A stretch of DNA of 64,000 nucleotides from Corinectria fuckeliana (taxonomy: Eukaryota; Ascomycota; Sordariomycetes; Hypocreales; Nectriaceae), in the NCBI GenBank assembly GCA_019137255.1, contig WPDH01000223.1:248001-312000 (forward strand). Direction: 5' to 3'. Positions 48,598-58,432 of the stretch are shown one piece after another. Position 1 is the first letter of the stretch, and each line of letters opens with the position of its first letter. The notes beneath the pieces are model-generated. The model was given only the letters and a program-made list of their open reading frames with translations, did no database searches and was not told the DNA's origin. The position numbers and the translations under genes were made by a program.

Positions 48598-48741
48598 AGG
48601 GGGAACACAAAGTGGCCGGTGTGCGCGCGTCTAGATTTGGGTTTCCAGGCGCGGAAAGACCAGGTTGGGAGAAGGCGGTGGTTGGACGGGGTGGTTGGTG
48701 GCGGCAGCGGCGGCCGTCCGCTCTCTTGCCGCAGGCCAGAC

Positions 48742-48762
48742 AAAAAAAAAAAAAAAAAAAAA
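48742..48762. repeat. A21 homopolymer
   Basis: An uninterrupted run of about 21 A. Confidence 0.85.
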
Positions 48763-49204
48763 GGTAAGAAGACAAGGGCAATAATAAAAGGCTGCGGCAC
48801 GGGGAGACCGGGGGTGAGAGGCCCGGTGGTGCTGAGTGGGGGGCGCTTTAGGCGGACATGGATGGATGCCGACCTGGCTTCGGGTGAGGGACGGATAGCA
48901 CGGCTTACGGCGTCTTGGGGAGGAGGGAGGGTTCTAATTATTCTAAAATTGGGACGGGTAGTTGACGATAGAGCCAGGGCTAATTAGCTCAGGTCAGTAT
49001 TCGGACGTGGTGAGCATCTATCTGTAGCAATCAATGATGCATAGAAGGGCCGTCAGAGTCGCACTCATCGTCCTCGATGGTCGGTGCAACGGCGTAACAG
49101 CGCAACAGTTGCATTCGCACGCACGCATGCAAGGGAATTAACTCAATACCCGAGTCAATAGTCGCATGCCGTGTCACTCAAGACGCAATACGAAGCCCAA
49201 CAAA

Positions 49205-49220
49205 CCCCCCCCCCCCCCCC
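49205..49220. repeat. C16 homopolymer
   Basis: An uninterrupted run of about 16 C, a likely place for sequencing error. Confidence 0.8.
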
Positions 49221-49793
49221 ACTTCCAGTGCTCCAGCGGCCTCAATAGCCGTGTTGGCAGTTGGGGTGCCTCAAACGGTAGAGCTGAGGAGGTGCTTTGT
49301 CGGTGTTGGTTCAACACGAACGAAGTAGGTATGTATGTAAGCTAGGCCTCACCTCTGCATGTCTCACAAGGCGTGGAACGCCGTTGAGAACGACCTGGCT
49401 GGGAATTGCGGGTTTGTCTGGCGACATTGAGCAGACGAGATCAGGCTGTTTGCTGTCAACAGGCCAAGTCCATCTCTAACATTGGACTCAACACCTCCGC
49501 TCGCCCAACGCCGATGAGACGAATTGAACTCCAATCAACAATTTAATTGCCATCTGCAGCAAAAAAAAACAGAGTGAATAAATAGAGTCACACACATCCA
49601 GTCTGGAGGTACTGGTTGATGCTCAATTAAATACCCGGGGGGCACCACGCCCGAAAATCCGGCCCCACCATCAACCCTCGGTCCGCCGGCCAAGCCACGC
49701 CCCCAGCTCTGGCGACTCTCCTCGGCCGACACCGCCGCTCCGTCAACGGCACCTTGGACTGAACGCCCTCTCTACCCAAACCGGCCGCCCATC

Positions 49794-50468
49794 ATGTCGC
49801 GCCGCCCGCCCAAGGGCGAGTACATCGAGACGGTGAGTCAACACACGAACGAACAAACGCCGCCCTTCTCCCGCCGGAACTGACATCGTCCCCCCCAGGA
49901 CACCGGCAACAAGGTCGCCCGCAAGGCCGTCCTCGCCGGCACGCAGAACATCATGCTCGGCGGCAAGACCGTCATCCAGCCCGAGGTCATGATCCGCGGC
50001 GACCTCGGGCGCACCGCGCCCTCGGCGTCGTCGTCCTCGGCGACCTCCTCTTCGGGCGCCGCCCCCGTCAACACCACCGCCGTCGCCATCGGCCGCTACT
50101 GCTTCCTGGCGCGCGGCGCGCTGCTGCGCCCGCCGGGCCGCGTCTACAAGGGCGCGTACAACTTCATGCCGCTGCGCCTGGGCGACCACGTCTTCGTCGG
50201 CCAGGGCAGCATCGTGCAGGCGGCCAGCGTGGGCAGCCACGTGCACATCGGCAAGGGGTGCACCGTGGGCGAGTTCGCCATCATCAAGGACTACGTCAGG
50301 ATACTGGACGGCACGGTTGTCCCGCCGACCATGGTGATACCGAGCTTCTCCATCGTCGCTGGCCGGCCGGCCATGGTGGTGGGGGAGATACCCGAGGGCG
50401 GGCATGATGACTTTGAGCTGAGGGATCTCTACGTGACGGTTGGCAACAATCCGCAGCAGCCGACGTGA
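49794..50468 (+). CDS. DCTN5: Dynactin subunit 5 (p25)
   Basis: Exons 49794-49832 and 49899-50468 give 202 residues; the intron is in phase 0. The protein is a left-handed beta-helix of hexapeptide repeats. Family signatures are NKVARKAVLAGTQNIMLGGK, VMIRGDLG, GRYCFLARGALLRPP, YNFMPLRLGDHVFVGQGSIV and IVAGRPAMVVGEIPE. p25 with p27, p62 and Arp11 forms the pointed-end complex of dynactin and is needed for early-endosome cargo of dynein; in filamentous fungi loss disturbs nuclear or endosome movement. A Ser/Ala-rich insertion (TAPSASSSSATSSSG) interrupts one turn after GDLG, as a loop. The start is the ATG before the conserved SRRPPKGEYIET. Confidence 0.95.
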
Positions 50469-51154
50469 AGATGCGTGGCCGCGTCTGTTGGTTGAGCAAG
50501 TGAAAAGTAGCCGGTCCTTGGTTTCTAGCTACATCGCCTTGCGAAGGGTGTTGGATGGTGGACTTGGGAGCGTAGCTGTTGACAGAAGATGATTGCTATG
50601 CGGGAACCGTTACTGGCTCGCAACTGGTGGCCCAAGCTACGTATCTTTGCCCAACAACTCCTACGAGGACGATTCTACCAGCAACCTTTTTCCGACTTGT
50701 CTAAACAGTCCACTAAGCGAGCACACTCCACTGGAACCGATCAACAGGAGCGAGTTGACAACGCCAGGAGCAAGGTCCAGCATGAGGAGAACTGCACGGG
50801 TTGTGTGTAGTAGTCGACGGGAGGTCTGAAGCCTTTCAAACGATAAGCCTGGTGTTTAAATGATACCCTTTGTTTCGTTGTTGACCAACTTTGACTCGAC
50901 GCCCCCTACGGCTAATCCGCTAAAACTTGACTCGACGCCAACCGGCGGACTGATGGCTTCACGTTTGGCCTACCTCAAACGAGCATGGACACGGCGATTG
51001 CACGTTCGTGAACGCTCTAAACCTCCACTATGACTCGGTTCGATTGGGACCCGTTGTATTCCAAATTCAATGGCCTCGGACTCGAAGTGAATGAACAGCC
51101 AAGACAATGGCAACCCGCTCAACGCCGGATCCCACTGTGTTCGTTCCCCCTTAG
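50469..51154. other. intergenic, nothing recognised
   Basis: No gene or element recognised. Confidence 0.45.
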
Positions 51155-51289
51155 TATAAAAATACCAGAGATTTCTCTCCAGCTCACCTTCTCCCTCTCT
51201 CCCACCTACACTCCTCACCTTCCCTCTCTACCAAACCTCACATCTCACATCGCATAACTATATCCATACACTCTACCACCACGACAAAG
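51155..51289 (+). promoter_or_regulatory. TATA box and CT-rich start region of the UAG-interrupted ORF
   Basis: TATAAAAA at 51155-51162 is followed by a pyrimidine-rich stretch (TCTCTCCAGC, CTTCTCCCTC) to the ATG at 51290. The layout, a TATA box about 130 nt before the start with CT-rich DNA between, resembles the promoter of the gene at 37553. It supports real transcription of the ORF. Confidence 0.65.
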
Positions 51290-52300
51290 ATGGCGAGCCT
51301 TTGGGGGATCCCTGCGGGGCGGGCCCTGTCTGGCAACGAAACGATGCCAAACCCCGAGAAGCTCCCCAAGAAGCTGTCGACCTGTCTCCCACCGTGGCTT
51401 CCCCCTGACCCCAACGAGCCACCCCCGGATGTCCCGGGGCCCATCGTGCTTCGCTTCCGCCACGTCCGCAGCCGTCATACATCCATCTGGGACGCCCTCC
51501 GCGACATGCCGGACCTCAACGACAAGGGCCTCCTGAGCCACCTCCTGCCCATCTGCCGCGAGATGTACACGGCCTACTACGGCGACGGAGGCGACGAACG
51601 CCTCCACGGCGTGCCGGTGAAGCTAATCCACGAGTTTGGCGAGACGGCGGTGCGAGTCCTGCACCGCGTCTGGGACCTCTTCCTCGCGTACACGACGACC
51701 CCAACCGTCCCCGGCATCAACGCCGACCACGTCTCCAAGGACGACTTCGTCCTCGCGGTCCGCGACGCCATGCTGCGACGCCTGCACGCCCGCCTGTGCC
51801 GCAAGCAGCTGGGGAGTGCCCTCGCGGCCTAGCACGCCGAGGACTCCCAGGCAGCGTGGAAGGCCCCCGGGACGCACACGAGCAACGTCCTCATCCAAGA
51901 TCACAACGACCGCGCCGCCCGCGCCGACAAGGAGCGCCGAGTCCTGGCGGCCCTGCACGAGGAATCGCAGCGGACGTTCCCGAGCCAGATGCCCGCGGCC
52001 TGGGCGTCGGCGCTGCGAGAGTCGCCCCTGAACGCGATGCGCCGGTGCAGGCAGACGGTCCACCAGTTCCACGAGGGGGCGTACGACCGGAGACAGGCCA
52101 CCGTGGATGCGCATACAAAGGAGCAGCAGGCTCACATGCTGTGGCACATCGCTGCGCGGGCTGCCGGGCCGGACGGGTGGGAAGAGAGAGAGATGGGCTC
52201 CATGGAGAGCGTGCTCGTCAAGTACTGCGATGACATCGAGGATACGCGAGACCAGCAGGACAGAATCGCACAGTGGGATGGAACCATGGGACTGTGGTGA
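51290..52300 (+). CDS. Unknown protein, one frame with a single in-frame TAG (codon 181)
   Basis: From the ATG at 51290 a frame runs 180 codons to TAG (51830-51832) and then continues in the same frame, without further stops, for another 155 codons to TGA at 52298-52300. Both halves read as one protein: VLRFRHVRSRHTSIWDAL and LLPICREMYTAYYGD before the stop, HTSNVLIQDHNDRAARADK and VDAHTKEQQAHMLWHIAAR after it. Decoded through, the product has 336 residues. I do not recognise the family, and no signal peptide or membrane segment is seen. A TATA promoter precedes it. The TAG may be a nonsense mutation (for example CAG to TAG), a sequence error, or a site for UAG-to-UGG RNA editing. The A lies in a hairpin loop (see findings). 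If translation stops there, a 180-residue protein results. Confidence 0.6.
51812..51848 (+). other. predicted hairpin with the in-frame TAG in its loop
   Basis: GGGAGT (51812-51817) pairs with ACTCCC (51843-51848), and CCTCG (51820-51824) pairs with CGAGG (51838-51842); a 2-nt bulge lies on the left arm. The 13-nt loop (51825-51837) has the A of TAG exactly in the middle (51831). All 11 pairs are Watson-Crick. Paired by eye, not by folding software. Confidence 0.6.
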
Positions 52301-52346
52301 GGCATGTCCGTCCACGGTTGCTCGAGGAGTGTTCCCACATGGACAC

Positions 52347-52396
52347 TCATGACGCGGAAGGGCATGGGGCTCCGTCATTGAAGGCACGATTAGTAT
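52347..52396 (+). repeat. direct repeat unit, copy 1
   Basis: A 50-nt unit beginning TCATGACGCGGAAGGGCATG is repeated almost exactly (one G fewer) at 52502-52550. It lies directly downstream of the UAG-interrupted ORF. Confidence 0.85.
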
Positions 52397-52501
52397 GAGG
52401 GTTTCAGTTTACCCACGGCACGGAAGGGGGATAACTTATATCAAGATTGCGGTATACCCACGGCAAGGGAAGGCAAGGTTCCTATCAGGGTTCCGGTATA
52501 T

Positions 52502-52550
52502 TCATGACGCGGAAGGGCATGGGCTCCGTCATTGAAGGCACGATTAGTAT
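52502..52550 (+). repeat. direct repeat unit, copy 2
   Basis: Second copy of the 50-nt unit, 155 bp after the first. Between and after them a shorter unit, TACCCACGGCAAGGGAAGG, recurs three times with changes (about 52410, 52455 and 52556). Confidence 0.85.
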
Positions 52551-53755
52551 CAGGTATACCTACGGCAAGGAAAGGCATAGACTTATTCGGGGCGGGCTTT
52601 TCACCTACCTGAGAGTTGCGTTGCATGCATGAACGTTTTCAAGGATCCGAGCTCTATGCGGACAACAGGACCAAGCACCCATCAAATCGCTTATCATATT
52701 GGTGCATCTTCGTCCTCGTCTTTATCTTTGTCTTCATCTTCATCAACAGTGACTTCACCCGCAATACACATCCCGAGCCATCCCCGGTACTCTCCAGACA
52801 ACACCGAGGCGGCTGTCAGTGTGTGTCTGGTACTCAAACCTACGAACGTAGCCGACTTTTCGGTTGGTCAATCCGATCCCACCCTTTTTTTCTTTTTTTC
52901 TTTCCCCCCTCCCCGGAACAAAGGCGAGCTTCTACATACTTAGCCCATCCTCCCAGCCGGCCCATTGGACACTCCCCAGAAACTCCAACAAACCTCCCCG
53001 CAGCGGTTTTGCTTCTCCGCATTATGTGGGCCGTGGCTAGTTCTAGAGCACACGACAGATGTGAGCCAGTGCACTGCTAATTAGATTAACAGCCAGCTCT
53101 CTATGGAGGTCATGTAACGAATTGGACGTCAAAGGGTTGAGTACGTAGTGAGTCGCGGCTTGTCATTGTACGGGACACAAAGAAGGAAGGAATCAAAAGA
53201 ATAAGCAGCGAGTCTGGGAGAATTAAGAATTCATCTTGTTCTGTTCTTCGTCTTGATCGAATATCTTTCTAATCGGTAACTCTATCAAAAGCCCGTTTCT
53301 AGGCATGTTGGGCCCGGGAACAGCTCTTCCCAGCGAAGGCCCAGTTGCTTGTAGACTGTCTAATAGACCGGGGGTATAAACCGAACAACTCCTCGAAATG
53401 AAATAAACAAGAAGCAAACAATCAAAAGAACGCAAAAAAACTCGTCTTTCTCTTTCGCGATCCCTCCGTCTTTTTAAAAAGTCGAGACCCTCTAAACGCC
53501 GTAACCCATGTAAATGCTCAAATGCAAGGCTCTACCCGCTGACCCCCTTTTTTCGCGCCAATGTACAGGAATCTTATCTTCATCGTCGTCGTGCGTAGTT
53601 TCGGTGTCGTGTGTTGCAACAAGTTCGTAGTGGAGATTGGCCGTTTAAGCAAAAAAAACCCGCTGGCGCGGTCAAGATGCGAAGCGGCTATCGAGGATGA
53701 TGGTTGATGATGGTAGTCGTGTGTGGTCGCTATCGAGAATGGGTCTCGCAACAAC
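52551..53755. other. intergenic, nothing recognised
   Basis: Contains a TCTTCGTC/TTCATC-rich patch near 52706-52745 and a T-rich patch near 52883-52905. No gene seen. Confidence 0.45.
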
Positions 53756-54319
53756 TCACATCACCATCTGCTGCTGGCGCTGCTTTTCCTCGGCAAAGAC
53801 CTTGCGGCTCATCTCGAGCACGCGCTCGAAGCCCTCGCGGCCCTTGACGGCGTTCTCCTTGAAGCGATGCACGAGGGTGTCCTCGATGCTGTTCTTGATT
53901 CGCTGCCAGCCGCCGCAGAGGGCAGTGATGTTCGCCGTCTGGATGAACTGGGTCTGGTGGTCCCCCATCGGCCGGTAGATGACCTCCTCTTGGACGTTGA
54001 CCAGGTTGCTCCAGGTGAGGTTCTGGCTGACCATGGTGACGGTCTTGTTGGCCGGGTCGACGTAGCTGGCCTCGTAGACGTGTTGCTCCTCCATGCCGTG
54101 GCCGACAATCGTCTTGATCCAATCGGGGGCCGACTGCTTGCAGGTGATGAGTCGCTCGGTGCGCAGGACGCCGGTCTCGGGGTTGACCTCGCGGGAGATG
54201 GTGTCGACGGCGATGACGTGCTCTGACTTGTTGTTCCACGGGCCGTACTTACGCCAGTTAGCTGTCGAGACCTCGTCCCACGAGTAGTCGTAGGTGACGG
54301 TGTTGGAGAAGACCTTCAT
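53756..54319 (-). CDS. UPS2: PRELI/MSF1 lipid-transfer protein (Ups2-like)
   Basis: A single exon of 187 residues on the minus strand. The start ATG at 54319 gives MKVFSNTVTYDYSWDEVSTA, the exact beginning of a PRELI/MSF1 domain, and is preferred over farther in-frame Met codons upstream, which are low-complexity. Further landmarks are VIAVDTISREVNPETG, LRTERLITCKQSAPDWI and the closing helix VHRFKENAVKGREGFERVL. Ups2-type proteins (yeast Ups2/Gep1, human SLMO2) shuttle phosphatidylserine across the mitochondrial intermembrane space together with Mdm35. The MKxF start and AP.WI stretch resemble Ups2 more than Ups1. No intron was found. Confidence 0.92.
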   Translation of the reverse strand: MKVFSNTVTYDYSWDEVSTANWRKYGPWNNKSEHVIAVDTISREVNPETGVLRTERLITCKQSAPDWIKTIVGHGMEEQHVYEASYVDPANKTVTMVSQNLTWSNLVNVQEEVIYRPMGDHQTQFIQTANITALCGGWQRIKNSIEDTLVHRFKENAVKGREGFERVLEMSRKVFAEEKQRQQQMVM

Positions 54320-55770
54320 AATGGCGGTGGCGGGAGGTAGAATGAAGGGATCGTAGAGTTGGTGAGACGATATGATGTTGCAGGAGGAGAGGTGAGGAGA
54401 GGTGAGGAAGAGTGGGCGAGGAATAAGTGAGGAGTAGGTGGTGCGGTGATGTTGATCGGTAAAGAAAGAAGCTCTCCGAGAGTCCGACAGACTTTTTTGG
54501 TCCTTTGAGTTAGGTTGGCAGGTACAGAAGGTAGCCGAGCTGTGACCCCCCGTGATGGACTCTTGAGATCGGCAACGAAAAGAGAAGAAAGACGAAACCC
54601 GCTGATGACTACTCAATGCCCCAGAACAAGACGGAAACGACGATGACGATTGGCAGCAGACAGGCCGAGGGGATGTGTTGAATGGGTTGTGCGAGCGTAA
54701 CGTGCGGCCTTTATTCTGGAGCGCGATCCCTCTCGACAAATTTGGTTCGCCGCATGTGAAGAGAAAGTCTCTACGTATCTCCGGGGGGCCGCCCCCCCTC
54801 GGCAGCCCGTCGGCAGCTTGGCCTGAGCGCGTGTACACCGGGAGTGTCTAGTCCCGATCGAGCGGCGCCCTAGGCTGCATGCGGCATGGCGCGAGCGACA
54901 CCGCGAGAAAGCCTCGGAATTTGAAAGGGTTTTTGCGACGCCACCATTGGCCCGGGCCTCAGGACCCCCCTGTTCATAAGTAGCAGGAGGGAGCCCCGGC
55001 GCTCTCTCCGGCGGGGTGGACCGGCTGCATGTACGTACATGTACGCTGAGCCACACGGTGGCGAGTGACGCAGGGAGAAAACCGGAGCGAATGGAGAGGG
55101 CCAAGAAAGCCAGCGAAAACTGGGAAGAAATGATGACCAGCCAAATTGCCAAGCTACATTGGTCCACGAGACCGGAATCCGTTTGACTAGCGGAGACGAT
55201 CGGGGGCTCGATTGACTTGTCTGGACCCTTGATCGGCAATTCCACTACGTAGGTCTACGTACATACTTGATTACATACATACTTTAGGGCTTTGACAGCT
55301 TGTGGTGGAAATTGGGAGAAACCGGTTCACTCAACAAACCCGTTAGCTGCCAAGCCACAATATGCTCGGATCGATCGAGGGATCTTGCAGACGAACGAGA
55401 TTTCAACTGTCTCAGTGTCCCGGTTGCGACTGGGTCATGTTGGGTGGCTGGGACCAGGGATGGATGCTTTGTCCCGCTCAACCATTGCTACGGATCAGTG
55501 GGTGATGAGTGAGTGTGGATGTATTCGTATTCCAATTGTGGTTTGTTCTCACCAGAATACCGGGTTGCATCATCCGGCCAGAATGCATTGACGAGACAAT
55601 CAACATCTTACATTTGAAGCGTTGATGCTGAACCGACGTCGGCATGCAACATAGACAACAAATACATTTATTCTTTCCATTTGGATTACCTATGTATAAA
55701 CAAGAGGAGAGTCGTATCTCAGAGTCCATCTCGCAAATCACTACATGCCTCCCACTTACACCACATGCTT
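54320..55770. other. intergenic, nothing recognised
   Basis: Upstream region of the Ups2-like gene and 3' side of the MetAP2 gene. No gene recognised. Confidence 0.45.
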
Positions 55771-57326
55771 TTAGTAGTCGTCTCCACGGCTGACGACCTC
55801 CTTCACGGTGGGTCGGATCAGAATGGTCTGGGGGAAGGGCACCGGGTTAGCGTCCTGCAAATCATCACGTCAAGTGACGGCGAATCGGTTCCAACTTACA
55901 TGCTCAAACTGAGCAGTGTACGAGCCCTTCTTGTCACACAAGGGCGGGTACGCCTCGACGATGCCGTTGTTGACCAGGTTGTTCAGCTGTAGCGAAGTTA
56001 GCACGCATACCGCAATCGAGCCATCTACAGAGGGAAAGCCCAACATACCCCGAGCAGGTACTTGTCCTGGCCGAGGCGGTCCAGGTATCGGCGGCAGAAC
56101 GGCAGGGTGCCAAAGTTCTTGTTGATGACGCTGAGCAGCGACTTGGCCGAGCTCAGGCGCAGATCGACGTGCTGCGAGTCTCCTCGCTTCGCGTAGTGCG
56201 ACGTCTCCAAGTCGTCGCGGACGTATCCGTTGCCGGTGCTGCCAAACGTCTCGATGGCGAAGACGTCGCCCTCCTCCATCTTGGTCTGGTCGTTGCTCTT
56301 GACGATGGGCACGGCCTTGGTGCCGTGGATGCTGTAGGGCAGGATGTTGTGGCCCGTCAGGTTGCGGATGCTCTTGACGGGGTACGTGGTGCCGTCAATC
56401 TCCACCTCGAAGCTCTCCATCGTCTCCTGGATGATGCCGCCGATCTCGCCGACGCGCGCGTCGATGCCCGCCTCGCGGATGCCGGCGTTGGTGGCCTCCT
56501 TGACGGCCTGGAGCAGGTTGTCGTACTTGGGCTCGAACGACATGGTGAAGGCCGAGTCGACAATGCGCCCGTTGACGTGGACGCCAAAGTCCACCTTCAT
56601 CACATCCTCCTGCTGCAGGACCATCTTATTGCCGGCGTTGGGGGTGTAGTGGGCCGCGCAATGGTTCAGACTGAGGCCGGTGGGGAAGCCCATGCCGGCG
56701 ATCTGGGCATCGCCGTCGACCAGGCCCGGGTGGCCCGTCAGGCTGCGGACGCTGTCCTCGATGCCGTTGGCGATGTCCGTGAGGGTCTGTCCGGGCTTAA
56801 TGCTCTTCTGCGCCCACTGACGGACTTGGCGATGGACCTCGGCTGCCTCGCGGAAGTCGGTCAGGAAATCGCTGTTGAGGTTGTCCAGGTGGCGCTTCTC
56901 CTCGTTGGTGGTGCGGTAATTGTTGTCGTCCTTGTACTCGACCTCTTCGCCCTTGGGGTAGCTCTTGTTAGGGAAGAGTTGACTGATCAAGACGGTAGGC
57001 GGGTCGGTCTGGCTGGTGGGGTTCTTCTTCTTCTTCCGGGGCTTTCTCTTCTTCTTCTTGGCGGCGCCGGTGGGTGCGGCGGCGGCGGCGTTCGCATCGG
57101 CGTCGTCGTCCGAGTCATCGCCGTGGTCATCGCCGGCGGCGGCCGTCTTGGATTGGGCGGAGGAGTCGGGAGTCTGGGATGCATCGGCCACTGCGGGGGA
57201 GGAATCACGGCTGTTAGTACGGAAGCGCGTGTAAATCCGGGTTGGTTCCACGACGGGACGAAAGGAGGCACTGCATGGCTTACCGCTGAGCTCCTTGAGA
57301 GTTTCGGTGGGGATCTGAGCTGCCAT
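55771..57326 (-). CDS. MAP2: Methionine aminopeptidase 2
   Basis: Exons 57326-57284, 57190-56049, 55986-55900, 55827-55771 on the minus strand give 442 residues. The N-terminal third is charged, with an acidic DDHGDDSDDDAD run and a poly-basic block (KKKKRKPRKKKK) typical of type 2 enzymes and linked to ribosome binding. The pita-bread domain follows with the catalytic His in SLNHCAAHYTPN and the metal ligands in MKVDFGVHV, GRIVDSAF, LTGHNI, AIETFGS and AQFEHT. The enzyme removes initiator Met from nascent proteins and is the target of fumagillin. Intron 1 (93 nt) has no stop and is a multiple of three, so its retention would insert 31 residues; I took it as intron because it has GTAAGC/CCCGCAG ends and dissimilar content. 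The tail TILIRPTVKEVVSRGDDY is encoded by a separate last exon. Confidence 0.96.
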
Positions 57327-58390
57327 CTTGGCCAAGCTGCACGAAGAGTTGAGGAAGCAAGGCCACACAACAGTTCGAGCGAGCAGAAGAAATCAAGTGC
57401 CAGGGTTTGTCGATGGGGGTGGTGGTGGGATGGGTGGGATGGGTTTACCCCACCAAGACGGATTTGATGGCGGTGGACAAAATTGTGTCTTCACCATGTC
57501 CGCCATTTGCGGTAGATGGTGCTTTTGTCTACCCCGTCATGCCGGAAGAAGAAGCCCCCCCCCCACTGAAGATTTTTTGCCATGATGAAAGTGGGTAGTC
57601 CAGCATAATCACACGGTTTGACACGAGAAGCAACAGTTCAGTAATTATTCCGGCTGCTCTGCGGGCTACGTTTGGAGCGGAAAACAGGGGAGATGTAGCG
57701 GTCTTTTGCTGGTTGAGGAGATGGTGACGGAGGTAGCGTTTACACCGTCTTATGCCAGTCTGTGGAAAGCCAGTATTGATACTAAGATCTATTTAGATAC
57801 CGTACTTGGCTTGTCCATTAAGGTCACGCCAAAAATAGCACCCCTTAGTTAATGTCTTGGCTCTTTATAGTTACAAGTTTGGGTGATGCCACTGGAGCAT
57901 CTACCATGCGGTCCTTGGGTATTTGCTTGTGAGACGACCTTTTGGTCTAATTCTTCTTGCTTTGAGGTTGCCAAGCCCATACTTGCCTGGTAACCTTCGC
58001 CAAGCTCTATCCCACACTACCCCTGACACACTCGACACTATCCTCCTCTAATAGCGGCGCAGTGGATGTCCCATTACCGCTGTTGCAGGGTCCTGCGCCA
58101 CCCGCCCGTGGCCGCTGAACGTTCAGGCACCGTCTCAGCCAACCGCAGCCCTCCCGGCATGAGGTCTCAATGCTCCGAGTCGATGCTGATCAGTGCTCGC
58201 ATGTAAGCAATCTATCCCCGGTCCGGTCCCATTCGAGGCAATCCGGCTTGCCTCACTGGCAGCTTGTCACACGTAGATGATACTTGGCCCCTTCCCCCGT
58301 GTTCCCTTCTCAGACACATCATGATCCCCGATATCCAGGGCGGCCGGTGCAATTGACGGACGCCGACGACCAGCCCTCCCGTGCCGTCGA

Positions 58391-58421
<31 letters not shown>

Positions 58422-58432
58422 ACCCGCGTGTC
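57327..58432. other. divergent intergenic region between MetAP2 and the HET gene
   Basis: Both promoters lie here. A CCCGCA repeat sits just before the HET start. No further gene seen. Confidence 0.45.
58390..58427. repeat. CCCGCA/CCCGCG hexanucleotide repeat in the HET leader
   Basis: About six tandem units of ACCCGC/GCCCGC lie within 45 nt upstream of the HET start codon, so in the likely 5' leader. Confidence 0.75.

Larger units (their letters stand above)
45634..49793. other. 4.2-kb gene-poor region rich in simple repeats
   Basis: No gene recognised. It holds at least six microsatellites or homopolymers (listed separately) and many short purine- or pyrimidine-rich runs. The long minus-strand frame at 48.1-48.8 kb consists mainly of repeat-encoded residues. 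Confidence 0.5.

Noticed and set aside
48108..48800. 230-codon minus-strand frame
   Set aside because: Built from A21/T21 and CGCAAA repeats, giving poly-Phe and Cys-Val runs.
51640..51832. an intron ending at the TAG (acceptor CCTAG) that would remove the stop in the ORF at 51290
   Set aside because: The frame before the TAG reads as good protein without a break, and possible donors upstream (GTGCGA, GTCTCC, GTCCGC) are poor with no clear branch site.
56169..57467. 432-codon plus-strand frame
   Set aside because: Antisense shadow of MetAP2, which has all catalytic residues.
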